From a candidate division TM6 bacterium GW2011_GWF2_43_87 (GTDB taxonomy: Bacteria > Babelota > Babeliae > Babelales > Babelaceae): 64,000 nt of DNA. The stretch is taken from positions 186,001 to 250,000 of the forward strand of contig LCGZ01000003.1 of assembly GCA_001000065.1 (NCBI GenBank). Reading direction: 5' to 3'. The translations under genes were made by a program, and so were the position numbers. The notes beneath the pieces are model-generated. The model worked only from the letters and a program-made list of their open reading frames with translations. It was not told the origin of the DNA and made no database searches. Shown piece by piece: positions 52,390 to 61,521 of the stretch. Numbering within the stretch: position 1 is the stretch's first letter; every line of letters begins with the position of its first letter.

Positions 52390-53994
52390 TCACTGCAATT
52401 TTTGCACCAAAAATTCCGTTATGTTTTTTACATCACTTGAAAAATTAACCCCGACCAAGATGATTTTTTTACCACATCCATAATACGCCTCGTGATAATG
52501 CATATCCACAATTTGCTTCAATGCCTCCTGTGCAGATTTATTAAGCTTGAACTCAAAAATATATAGTGCACGACTCGTTTCCACGATTAAATCAACTCTT
52601 CTAATATTAGTAGCCTTTTCAACATCCGGCCTTAAACTTACAAGCTGTAAAAGTATGAAAAATATAGTTTGATAATACTTTTCCTTATCCACTGTAATCG
52701 TATAAGGCACCATTGAATAGAACTTTTTGATCGTGTTGATAAAAAGGTCCAAATTTTCCTTCTCCAATGCTTGGCGAAGTTCAACCAACGTGCTATTAAT
52801 CTCTGATACCCGCTGCTTTGCCATAGATGCGACTATAGTTTTTAGCAGTGAATCTCGCACCTCATAGTTTGGCATTTCAAGTGCATAGGTCTGAGTGACA
52901 CGATCGTAATTTTTTATGGTTGCATAACCAGATTGGAATAGAAGCGTTGTTAAAGGAATATTAGTAATATCAAAGGTCATCAGCTCATTCATATCAGCTG
53001 TAAGATTCTCGAATGATTCGATAGAATAATGGTATTGCTCAAATATTTTTATCAAAAATGTAGGCGTCCCTGACTCAAACCAATAATTACTAAAATCCGC
53101 CGTATATAAAAAATTAAGCACCGAAAAGGGTGTGTAAAGCCGAGCAATTTCATCGGCCGCTTTTCCAGTTAGGTCTCGCCAAAAACGATACCCATCATAC
53201 CAGTTCTGGAGCATAGCAACCAATTCATCAGTACCACCTTTAAGTGATACGTTTTTTTCATCAACAATGTGTTGTAAATGATCTCTAAAATAAAAACGCA
53301 ACTCACCTTCTGTATAGCCAACCAGATGAGCAAAACGCGGATCCATCGAAATATTAACAAGTTGGTTTAGACCGGAAAAAAGAGATGTTTTTGAAAAACG
53401 AGTAACGCCTGTAATAAACACAAGGTGAAGATATTTATCTAGCCCCTTTATAGCCTCGTAAAAATTCTTTAAAACTTCCCGCATCTTATCGGCGATCTCT
53501 ATTTTTTCAATATGGTCTAAGATAGGCTTATCATACTCATCTATTATCAAAACCACTCGATTTTTGCTACCGAACTTCTTAAAAAGACGCATCACAAGAA
53601 TTCCAAGCATTTCGCCTGCCGTGGAATGCCCTATAGGTCCTATATCATGCTCTTCTGCAATGATATCCAACCTTCGCATCAGACTTGCATTCAACACCTC
53701 AGGACTTTCTCTAGAAACTTGTGACAGATCTAGATGAATTACTGGGTGCACAGGCCACTTATAGTTCGTGCTCTTTTCTATCCATGTGCCCTTGAAAAGT
53801 TCCCTATGACCTAAAAAAAGAGAGCTTAACGTCGAACATAAAAGCGATTTTCCAAATCGACGAGGTCGCGCAAAAAAGAAACAGCCGCCCTGAATAAGTT
53901 CATAAATATACGATGTCTTATCAACGTAAACACAATCGCTTTCAATTATTTTTTCAAAGGTTTGAATACCTAATGGAAGTCTTTTCATGCACAT
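52390..53994 (-). CDS. AAA-ATPase-like / PD-(D/E)XK nuclease-like protein
   Basis: A 534-residue protein of the common AAA-ATPase-like plus PDDEXK_9 architecture. The N-terminus (LPLGIQTFEKIIES, VDKTSYIYELI), the P-loop-like RPRRFGKSLLCSTL and Walker B-like VVLIIDEYDKPI mark the ATPase. The C-terminal DLIVETSRALYIFEFKLNKSAQEAL is the nuclease-like D...ExK core. ATG at 53994 or 53988; the latter sits better behind AGGTGA. This family is expanded in many host-associated and gut bacteria and its role is not established. Start and fold are secure, function is not. Confidence 0.88.
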   Translation of the reverse strand: MCMKRLPLGIQTFEKIIESDCVYVDKTSYIYELIQGGCFFFARPRRFGKSLLCSTLSSLFLGHRELFKGTWIEKSTNYKWPVHPVIHLDLSQVSRESPEVLNASLMRRLDIIAEEHDIGPIGHSTAGEMLGILVMRLFKKFGSKNRVVLIIDEYDKPILDHIEKIEIADKMREVLKNFYEAIKGLDKYLHLVFITGVTRFSKTSLFSGLNQLVNISMDPRFAHLVGYTEGELRFYFRDHLQHIVDEKNVSLKGGTDELVAMLQNWYDGYRFWRDLTGKAADEIARLYTPFSVLNFLYTADFSNYWFESGTPTFLIKIFEQYHYSIESFENLTADMNELMTFDITNIPLTTLLFQSGYATIKNYDRVTQTYALEMPNYEVRDSLLKTIVASMAKQRVSEINSTLVELRQALEKENLDLFINTIKKFYSMVPYTITVDKEKYYQTIFFILLQLVSLRPDVEKATNIRRVDLIVETSRALYIFEFKLNKSAQEALKQIVDMHYHEAYYGCGKKIILVGVNFSSDVKNITEFLVQKLQ

Positions 53995-54015
53995 TCACCT
54001 ACAATCTAAGAGCAC

Positions 54016-54503
54016 CTACTTACGTCGGTCATTGTAACACAAAACTGAACCACCAACACTCTTGTCTACCAATAACTTTTTCAGTAATGATGTAAGGTCA
54101 ACAGAAGCAGAACGATGCAACTTTTGCATTAATTCACAAATAATTACTACCGATTCTTGATCACGAGCTTGGAAATAAGTACTTAATGCCACTCCAGGCA
54201 CCACCTGTTCAATAAGCAATGCTCCACGCGCATTATCCTGAGCAAAAAGCCTAACCCACCCCTCTCCATCAAATACCCGCAAGGCAGTCGCCTCGCGCTG
54301 CAAAACCGTACGATCAAAACCAAGCTTTAAAACTACCGATTTGTCGCCGCGCTCCTCAGCAAGCACATAAGATTAAGAAACGGTTTTAATGAAGAAAGAT
54401 CCCACTCATGGGCTAAAAATTCAACGGGCTGCGGAAGGCTATCGAGCCATACCTGACCATTTTCACCGTACAATGCACGCATATTGGCTATAAATTTTTC
54501 CAC
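54016..54503 (-). pseudogene. Decayed aminoglycoside (6)-phosphotransferase-like gene
   Basis: In frame from a GTG at 54503 the minus strand encodes VEKFIANMRALYGENGQVWLDSLP then EFLAHEWDLS, the N-terminus of the APH(6)/StrB-like antibiotic kinase family. About 45 codons later (near 54366-54370) the continuation switches frame to YVLAEERGDKSVVLKLGFD, then LREATALRVFDGEGWVRL-like residues, RGALLIEQVVPG and LHRSAS. The ORF then stops before the catalytic HGDLHxGN region. One frameshift and loss of the C-terminal catalytic half make it a pseudogene. Confidence 0.75.
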
Positions 54504-54519
54504 CAAAGACCTATCACTA

Positions 54520-54833
54520 TTACACCCTAGTCCACTGTTTTATTTCAACTTCTGAAGATCGTTTGCCGCCACCATCCAACAATTCCGACGGCTGACCCTT
54601 AAGATATTTGCCAAAAAAGTTAACGAGGTAATCCTTAATAATTTCAAGTGCTCTAAAACCGTTAATCGACCCCGTGGCAAAATTATCTAATCGCCAAGAA
54701 AAGAGCTTGGCTTGGGGAAATTAAAAGCGGGTTGAAACCAAAGAAGGTACACAATAAAACTACCTGCCAAAAGAGCTCCAACCACAACAACACAGAGTAC
54801 ATATTCCAAACAACATCTTAAGTTCACGATCAC
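54520..54833 (-). pseudogene. Decayed alpha/beta hydrolase with large internal deletion
   Basis: From GTG at 54833 one frame encodes a membrane segment (LCVVVVGALLAGSFIVYLLWF) and QPAFNFPKPS, like the start of PAF-acetylhydrolase-type esterases, and then stops. A different frame in 54520-54720 encodes LDNFATGSINGFRALEIIKDYLVNFFGKYLKG, like the C-terminus of the same family. The catalytic middle is missing. The gene appears to have lost most of its length and its frame. Confidence 0.6.
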
Positions 54834-54990
54834 AAACCTCTAAAAATACTCCACCAAATAGCTGGCGCGCGCTCAAAAAAATCCATGTTCCGGATTCCCG
54901 TTTATGGTATCCACCATCCACCAAACACCGTGATATGAGTTAAAGATAACACTACATGTAACCTTTAGCTCATAAGTGAAACAAAAGGCC
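54830..54990 (-). pseudogene. Decayed gene fragment, unknown family
   Basis: The minus strand encodes SYHGVWWMVDTINGNPEHGFF and then a TGA, caused by a run of seven T. With six T the frame would continue ERAPAIWWSIFRGL and end in a TGA overlapping the next fragment's GTG (GTGA), as in an operon. The Trp-rich sequence looks like a genuine protein, but I do not recognise its family. Confidence 0.45.
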
Positions 54991-54996
54991 CTTGCC

Positions 54997-56874
54997 CTAC
55001 TTTTCAAACTGCTTATACTGCGCGCAAATATCCTCAATAACCGCTCCATCTTCAAGCGTCGTCAAATCACCTAACGGCTCTCGTTGCACTAATGCCCTTA
55101 GAACACGACGTAAGATCTTGCCAGACCTAGTCTTGGGCAACCTATCCACACAAAACAGATCGGTTATTACAATAAAACGACCAAGGCTTTTATGAACACG
55201 CTCTATAATTTCTTTTTTAAGAGAATCGGAAATAGCAATTCCCGCACGCAACACAACAAAAAGAACTATAGTCTGCCCACGCAACGAATCATCAACGCCT
55301 ATAGCAGCCGACTCCGCAACAGCCCCTTGCGACAAGACTGCCGTTTCTATTTCGGCGGTGCCAATACGATGTGCAGAAATTTTTATAACTTCATCTGAAC
55401 GACCAAGAATCCAAAAACAGCCATCTCTATCTTTAATAGCACAATCACTCGTATCAAACATACCTGTAAAACGACTCCAATACGTCCTTTTATAGCGCTC
55501 ATTATCACCCCAAATACCCACCAACATTCCAGGCCACGGTTTTTTAATAACCAAAAAACCTTTGGATCCTGGCTCAACAGGCAAACCATCGCTTGATACT
55601 ATGTCAGCTTCAATGCCCGACAATGGATGCATCACAGATCCGGGTTTAACAGCATCGTGATCTCTCAGAACCTTAGGCGCAATCATAAAGCCACCCGTTT
55701 CTGTCTGCCACCAGGTATCAATAATGGGACATCGAAGAGGATCACGGCCACCACCAACAACACGCGCATACCATTCCCATACCTGCGGGTTAAGAGGCTC
55801 GCCCACAGAGCCCAGCACCCTTAAACTAGAAAGATTGTGCCGCGCTATATCATCAACACCCTGCTTCATAAAAAGACGCAATGCCGTAGGAGCTGTATAG
55901 AAAATAGTTACTTTAAACCGTTCTATAATCTGCCACCAGGCCACATCGGTCGGATAATCGTGAGATCCCTCATATAACATAACCGTTGCCCCATGCATTA
56001 GCGGAGCATAGACCAGATAAGAATGCCCGGTAATCCAACCAATATCGGCCGTACACCAATAAACATCGTCCTTAGTAATTCCAAAGGCCTCTTTTAACGT
56101 AGAGTAAACATAGGTCAAATACCCTCCCGTTGCGTGTACTACGCCTTTAGGAGCACCAGTAGAACCAGAGGTATGAAGGATAAAAAGGGGATGATGCGAT
56201 TCAACCGCCTCCGGCGCACAATAGGATGATGCTTGAGCTAAAAAATCGTCAAAATAAATATCCCGCCCCTCATGCATAGAAACCGCATACCCCGTACTCT
56301 TCACCACCACCACAGTTTTTACCATCGAATCTAATTCAAGCGCACGATCAAGCGTCTCTTTAAGGGGAATACATTTACCCCGGCGCCTACCCGCATCTGC
56401 CGTAATAATAAGCGTTGCCTTCACATCCCTAATGCGATCGCGCAGAGCATCCGCTCCAAAGCCCGAAAAAATAACGCAGTGTATAGCTCCCAATCGCGCA
56501 ACCGCTAACATAGCTGCAACGGCCTCAGGTATTAGAGGCATAAATATAGCAACTACATCCCCCTTTTTAACACCTTTTTGCTTAAGGGCATCGGCAATAC
56601 GATTTACCAGTTTATAAAGATCCGAATAAGTAAGATGCCGCTCAACACCAGTCTCATCACACCACACAAGGGCCGTCTTATCTTTCAATTCACCATGTAT
56701 ATGAATATCAAGACATGCATAGGACGCATTAATCTCCCCACCCACAAACCAGCGGGCGTGGGGAGGCTGCCAATCAAGGACCGTATGCCACGGCTTAAAC
56801 CACGGCAACTTCTCCGCTTCATTTTGCCAGAAATTCTCATAACTACAGGGTGTACTATTTTCAGGGGTATCCAT
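54997..56874 (-). CDS. acsA: Acetyl-CoA synthetase
   Basis: The 625-residue enzyme makes acetyl-CoA from acetate, ATP and CoA. It has the ACS N-terminal segment (YENFWQNEAEKLPWFKPW, WFVGGEINASYACLD), the adenylate motif FILHTSGSTGAPKGVVH, DIGWITGHSYLVYAPL, WWQTETGGFMIAP, RYKRTYW and the C-terminal KTRSGKILRR with the lysine regulated by acetylation in other bacteria. It is slightly shorter than the 650 or so residues usual for Acs. GGGA precedes the ATG. With ppsA and ldhA it forms the small carbon-metabolism set seen in this window. Confidence 0.95.
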   Translation of the reverse strand: MDTPENSTPCSYENFWQNEAEKLPWFKPWHTVLDWQPPHARWFVGGEINASYACLDIHIHGELKDKTALVWCDETGVERHLTYSDLYKLVNRIADALKQKGVKKGDVVAIFMPLIPEAVAAMLAVARLGAIHCVIFSGFGADALRDRIRDVKATLIITADAGRRRGKCIPLKETLDRALELDSMVKTVVVVKSTGYAVSMHEGRDIYFDDFLAQASSYCAPEAVESHHPLFILHTSGSTGAPKGVVHATGGYLTYVYSTLKEAFGITKDDVYWCTADIGWITGHSYLVYAPLMHGATVMLYEGSHDYPTDVAWWQIIERFKVTIFYTAPTALRLFMKQGVDDIARHNLSSLRVLGSVGEPLNPQVWEWYARVVGGGRDPLRCPIIDTWWQTETGGFMIAPKVLRDHDAVKPGSVMHPLSGIEADIVSSDGLPVEPGSKGFLVIKKPWPGMLVGIWGDNERYKRTYWSRFTGMFDTSDCAIKDRDGCFWILGRSDEVIKISAHRIGTAEIETAVLSQGAVAESAAIGVDDSLRGQTIVLFVVLRAGIAISDSLKKEIIERVHKSLGRFIVITDLFCVDRLPKTRSGKILRRVLRALVQREPLGDLTTLEDGAVIEDICAQYKQFEK

Positions 56875-57035
56875 TTTTAATTCCCGCTTTAATTTTCACT
56901 GCTTTAAAAAAACTTTCATACATCTGTCGCAATTACATGATCTTATCGAAATTCATGCCACTTTATAGCTTGTTAATTTTGTATCAGTTTAACATGGGGA
57001 TACAATGATTTAAATTTTTTTCAACCCTAACAAAC

Positions 57036-57064
57036 TTGACTTCGCCCAAACGCTAATATATTAT
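57036..57064 (+). promoter_or_regulatory. Predicted promoter of large paralogue 4
   Basis: TTGACT (57036-57041) and TATTAT (57059-57064) with a 17-base spacer lie about 67 bases before the ATG at 57131. It is the best consensus promoter I found in the window. Confidence 0.6.
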
Positions 57065-57130
57065 CATAATATAATTTTTAAATACAATTGTTTTTTTGAT
57101 GAATATATAAAAGAAATAGAGGGCGTACGC

Positions 57131-60100
57131 ATGCTAAATAATAAAACAAGCCTATTAGCCTTATTACTAGTAGTTTGCGCAGTTGTTCAAACAGCCCCCC
57201 CGTTGGCAATGGTTAAAAACTTTGACAAACTCTGGGCTTCGGATGAGTGGCGTCATCGACTAGACCCGCTTATTGGCGGCATTATTCTGACACAAAAACA
57301 AGATCTCATTAAAAACTGCCTACTATACACCAAAAAAAACCAACCCCTCTACACCCTTTCAAGCAGCCTTTTCAACCGAATAAACGAAGAGCATTCCTAC
57401 CAAGCAACCCTAAAAAAACCCTTCTATAAAGACCTTACCCCCTACCTCACCGGCTGGCTAGCCGCGCTAGTTGCATCCTCCGAGCAATCGACAACATCCC
57501 CCTCTCACCCTACCATTCCGCTTCATAAGCAACTGCATGCGTTTAAAGCTTTTTTGCACAAAATATCTAATACAACAGGAACCATCCATCGCGAAAAACT
57601 CGAAAACGAAATTCGCAAGACGGCTCCTGCCCTGGTCTCTTTTGCAAAAGCAGCCAAACCCCTAGGAAGCATAGAAGAGGCATATGCTTGCGTAAACTGC
57701 GCAGTAAAAGCTCAAGCACGCTCCTCTCGAACCTTTTCAAAAGACAAAAACACTACCCTCACCGTAGAAATTTATTCCCGCGACACAGTCTATAACCTAT
57801 TAACCGCATTTGCATTTGATAAGGCCAACACAAAAGCCGACTTACTCGAATACGCACAAGGGTTCAGAGACCATTATATCGGCACATTAAGCGATGTTTT
57901 TAGTCCCCTAGGATTGAAAATTCTGCAAATCTCCAAAAAAAAGTTTAGAAACACCTTCTTGCAAAGTCGGTATAGCCCACAAGACGCTCTCTCACTTTTA
58001 AATCACACCTACCCAGACGCAACAGACAACGACCGTTTTTATACCTGTACCAATTCCACCTCATTTCTGGATGAAAGAATTGGCAGTAGCTGCATACAAA
58101 TTGCAAATTACACCTCAGCAGACTGTATGGAAAATACGCTACTTACCAACATAACCGCGTTACTACGGGTTTTCCAGACAGACCATCTCAAGGACCTTCC
58201 CCACAATCTGCAAAAAAACCCAAAAATTAAACTCTTCTTTAATACGTTGGCAAAAGACGGCTTAAACAACCAAGCGGCACGTGAAGCGTGGTTCTATATA
58301 TTCTCCGACAAAGAACATAAGCAAAACAGAGCACACTTTGATTATGTTCATAAAGATCTATTCTGCGAACTAGAGCCAACTGTCGGCAATTTCCTTAAAG
58401 CGATTGCCTTCTTTTTTGACCTTAAAGCAGACTCCTTTGCAGAACTTAGCAAAAAGCTCTCGGCGCTTATGGGAAAATTCACCATTTCAATTACTCAACA
58501 AAAAACAGACTCCCCTAACGATTCCCTTACCCTAGAAATAAAGAGTCTAAGCGGCGCCGTTGTTGAATGCATCTACTCCAAAATTACACCAAAAATCCAT
58601 GCCTCAGCAAACCGCAAAACCTCCCTCCAAACCTTAAAATCTAGCCTAATCAGTGAAATCAAAGACCCGCTACTAAGGGTATTTACAACAGACATCCAAG
58701 CACCTCCATCCCCTCCATCCCCTTCTCCCTCCATCCCCTCGATTTATAAGGACCTCGCACACGAAGAATTCAACGTACTACTTAAGCTCTTCAGCGCTAC
58801 TATTCTAGAAAACAAAAATCCAAAAGCCACCTCACACTACCAATGGAAAGCATGGAACGAAGCCTGGAACCTATCTAGCATTGCCCCTTGGAGTGGAGAA
58901 CTCCCACAAGAAATACTGCCTCTCTTTGCAACCCATTCTTCAGAAGGACCATTCAAAAACTATCTTGAGAATGCTCCTGGCTATGAAATACTACGCCAAA
59001 TCCAAACATTCAAAGAAAGTCATCAACGACTACTATTCTTAGAAAATATGAATACGAAATGGATGAATAAAAACAGCAATTCCGTAGTTAGCGCCCTCCT
59101 TGACCTATCATTGCTCAATGAAAAGGACGGAGAACACTTTATAACCTATGCAGAAGAGCATGGATTCATAGAATGCCTGCGCAACGCAGGGTATGAATCG
59201 TTTTCCTCTATAACGTCTGGCAATACAGAAATACTAACACGCTACTTAAAGCACGTCCCCTACATAGACAAACTACTCCCCATCGATCCTATCACCTATA
59301 TATTAAATTCCATTATAAACAAAAACGCTAGTATAGATCACTATCTGAACTTCGTATTAACCCTCTCTGTACTAGATTCCCCAGAAAATGGCCCCGATTT
59401 TACAAAATTTTTCAAAGATCACCCAGATGATTTTCTGAATCTAGATATACAAACCAGAGCAACATTAGCACGCCATTTAAAAACAAGCCTTATAAATCTA
59501 AGAAATTACAACAAAGACTATCCTAACCTTCTGGACCGCTTTGTGCAGGCCTGCCCCTGGACTTTCGAAAATGAGATAAAACTCAATACTACCCAGTTTA
59601 CAACCGACATCACGTTTGACACCCTACTTATTAAAGAGAAAAAGATGGTGTTTGGCCCGTCGCAAAAAAACCGCCATGCGGCCTATTTCTACATCAACAA
59701 TATATTCGAGGATCTCGTTTTGCATTCCTGCTACGAAGACGAATTTATAAGCATACTCAAAGAGCTAGGTAACCAACCGCTAGAAGGTTCTGCCACGTTT
59801 GCCGATCTATTCACTCAACAATTTGAACAATGGGGTGGCATGAAACGCCTTAACAAAGAACTTGAGAGTTCCTCATCAAATTATGAAAATCAAAAAGCCT
59901 TTAATGTAATCAAGCGAAACGTTAAACTCGTAGAAAAGTATAAACAAGCCGTGCCCCTAACAAAAGTCGATTATCTGCTCGATACCGCAACGGTTCTGTC
60001 TACAGGCCTATCATTCCTTCCAACACTTAACCCTAGCTCCCGCGCTGCATTAACCGCACTAAGCATAGGTACGACACTTGGAGCGCGAGCCCTAGAATTA

Positions 60101-60229
60101 CACTGGCCACTTGCATACTCAAAGATTAGTACACCAAAGTGCATAGTAACCACCCTACTAACCATGGCTAGGACATTGGCCTACTCAGGGCTTATAAATG
60201 GAAGAATTTTGGCAAGACGCGGATTATAA
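57131..60229 (+). CDS. Large exported paralogue 4 of the D-C-x-E family
   Basis: A 1032-residue protein with a signal peptide (NKTSLLALLLVVCAVVQTAPPLA) and GAGGGC before the ATG. It is a distant relative of the tandem trio. LLTAFAFDKANTKADLLEYAQGFRDHY matches LLNALAVERAETKKEYLEFLKGFYDHC; ADCMEN matches GDCCES; VGNFLKAIAFFFDLKADSF matches INNILNALNYMFGIDAKDF; a later His (KIHAS) matches the conserved His. A Pro/Ser linker (PPSPPSPSPSIPS, about residue 520) separates the halves. The C-terminal half is helical and has no clear 70-residue repeat. It ends in hydrophobic segments like paralogues 2 and 3. Function unknown. Confidence 0.82.
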   Translation: MLNNKTSLLALLLVVCAVVQTAPPLAMVKNFDKLWASDEWRHRLDPLIGGIILTQKQDLIKNCLLYTKKNQPLYTLSSSLFNRINEEHSYQATLKKPFYKDLTPYLTGWLAALVASSEQSTTSPSHPTIPLHKQLHAFKAFLHKISNTTGTIHREKLENEIRKTAPALVSFAKAAKPLGSIEEAYACVNCAVKAQARSSRTFSKDKNTTLTVEIYSRDTVYNLLTAFAFDKANTKADLLEYAQGFRDHYIGTLSDVFSPLGLKILQISKKKFRNTFLQSRYSPQDALSLLNHTYPDATDNDRFYTCTNSTSFLDERIGSSCIQIANYTSADCMENTLLTNITALLRVFQTDHLKDLPHNLQKNPKIKLFFNTLAKDGLNNQAAREAWFYIFSDKEHKQNRAHFDYVHKDLFCELEPTVGNFLKAIAFFFDLKADSFAELSKKLSALMGKFTISITQQKTDSPNDSLTLEIKSLSGAVVECIYSKITPKIHASANRKTSLQTLKSSLISEIKDPLLRVFTTDIQAPPSPPSPSPSIPSIYKDLAHEEFNVLLKLFSATILENKNPKATSHYQWKAWNEAWNLSSIAPWSGELPQEILPLFATHSSEGPFKNYLENAPGYEILRQIQTFKESHQRLLFLENMNTKWMNKNSNSVVSALLDLSLLNEKDGEHFITYAEEHGFIECLRNAGYESFSSITSGNTEILTRYLKHVPYIDKLLPIDPITYILNSIINKNASIDHYLNFVLTLSVLDSPENGPDFTKFFKDHPDDFLNLDIQTRATLARHLKTSLINLRNYNKDYPNLLDRFVQACPWTFENEIKLNTTQFTTDITFDTLLIKEKKMVFGPSQKNRHAAYFYINNIFEDLVLHSCYEDEFISILKELGNQPLEGSATFADLFTQQFEQWGGMKRLNKELESSSSNYENQKAFNVIKRNVKLVEKYKQAVPLTKVDYLLDTATVLSTGLSFLPTLNPSSRAALTALSIGTTLGARALELHWPLAYSKISTPKCIVTTLLTMARTLAYSGLINGRILARRGL

Positions 60230-60267
60230 AATAGTGAGTATTCAGTAGATTTATTCATAAAGGCCCC

Positions 60268-61410
60268 TCATTTAATAAACCCTGCAACCATCAACGCCTT
60301 TTCAAGCTCTTTATCAGTTTTGATAAAAGTAGCATAAATAGCATTTTTTACAGCTATTTTACACGCAAGCCCACCCTCCTCAAGAGAGGGGCTAAATTTA
60401 TACGTTCCCCCAGCTGCAGTTTCAAGTTTAAATCCTGCTTGCTTAAGCATTTTAACCCGCGGGCCATTCGTTGCCGAAACCATCGTCATAATTTTTATCC
60501 CCAAAACATCGTCCCAGTCCGCAACAAAAAGTACTTCAGTAAAAGGGTTTATTTCCAGCCGCTCATCCGCATAATCGATAAAATCAACATAGGCCTTAGC
60601 ACTAGGTTGATTCGGGCCTCCCGCATCAAAAGCCGTTAGCAGGTCTATCGCCTCATCCTTAAAACCGGTCACCATCTCGTTGCAAACAATATCAATAGAG
60701 CCAGAACCAAACTCTTTCTGCAACAATTCCTTGCAATAGTCAGAAACCTTAGACTCGCTACGGAATTTATTCACCACCCAATTAACACATTGAGAAGCCT
60801 CTGTAAAAACAGGAACCTCTTGCGCCTCACTAAGAGAATACAGCCCTAAATCACCAACCCCGTAAGGAAGGGGTTCAAAACAAAACAACTTAAGATGCTC
60901 CTTATTCCCGGCCTTTAACAACTGCCGAAGAACCAAGTATTCCTGTAACAGACCCCCCGCACCCACACTAGCCCACCCAATCTTATTTTTTTTCTCCCTA
61001 TTTCTCTGTTTCAAATGGTCAGCAAGCTGTGAAATAACCGCCTTCTCAAAAACTCCACGTATTGCATTTTTTTCCGACCTAAGAAGAGCGCAATTAGGAT
61101 CTTGACACTCAAAAATCCTTATCCCTAATTTATGAAGATCTGCCCCACAAACAGGATTCAGGAACCGCGAAAACAACTTATTCATTTCCGCCTTGCATTT
61201 CTTCAAGTTTTTAGTTTTGGGATTATCCTTTTTGTTCTCAAACCACTGTTTCAATGCCTCTTTGATACTCTCCTGCGAATCATTTATTTCCAATGCATAA
61301 TCCTGCGTTGTCTCAGGCTTTAACTCTTCATTCATTGCGCCTAACGACCACACAGAGAAAACGTTAATCAACAAAAGCATTAGTATTAATTTTTTATTTT
61401 GATTCTTCAT
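60268..61410 (-). CDS. Exported methyltransferase-like protein B
   Basis: The 380-residue paralogue of the protein at 40233-41330. A signal peptide (KKLILMLLLINVFSVWSLGA) is followed by TTQDYALEIND, NAIRGVFEKAVIS, WASVGAGGLLQEYLVLRQLL, CFEPLPYG, LLTAFDAGG, QPSAKAYVDF and ADWDDVLGI. VGAGG (motif I-like) and the acidic FEPxPYG (motif II-like) suggest a Rossmann-type SAM methyltransferase fold, by eye only. ECQDPNCALL matches ECCDVDCPLS in the paralogue. Its leader resembles that of the paralogue over about 40 bases. Confidence 0.68.
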   Translation of the reverse strand: MKNQNKKLILMLLLINVFSVWSLGAMNEELKPETTQDYALEINDSQESIKEALKQWFENKKDNPKTKNLKKCKAEMNKLFSRFLNPVCGADLHKLGIRIFECQDPNCALLRSEKNAIRGVFEKAVISQLADHLKQRNREKKNKIGWASVGAGGLLQEYLVLRQLLKAGNKEHLKLFCFEPLPYGVGDLGLYSLSEAQEVPVFTEASQCVNWVVNKFRSESKVSDYCKELLQKEFGSGSIDIVCNEMVTGFKDEAIDLLTAFDAGGPNQPSAKAYVDFIDYADERLEINPFTEVLFVADWDDVLGIKIMTMVSATNGPRVKMLKQAGFKLETAAGGTYKFSPSLEEGGLACKIAVKNAIYATFIKTDKELEKALMVAGFIK

Positions 61411-61521
61411 TACAAAACCACCATTTTATCTATTAAAACATAATCTGCATAATACAGATTGTCACAAAAATTAAAAATCGTCAATCTAGAAGCATTAAAA
61501 AATTAAAAATCCAACGTACTT

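Noticed and set aside
54873-55055. 60-codon ORF as an intact gene
   Set aside because: Its start lies inside acsA and its C-terminal part is better explained as a frameshifted remnant.
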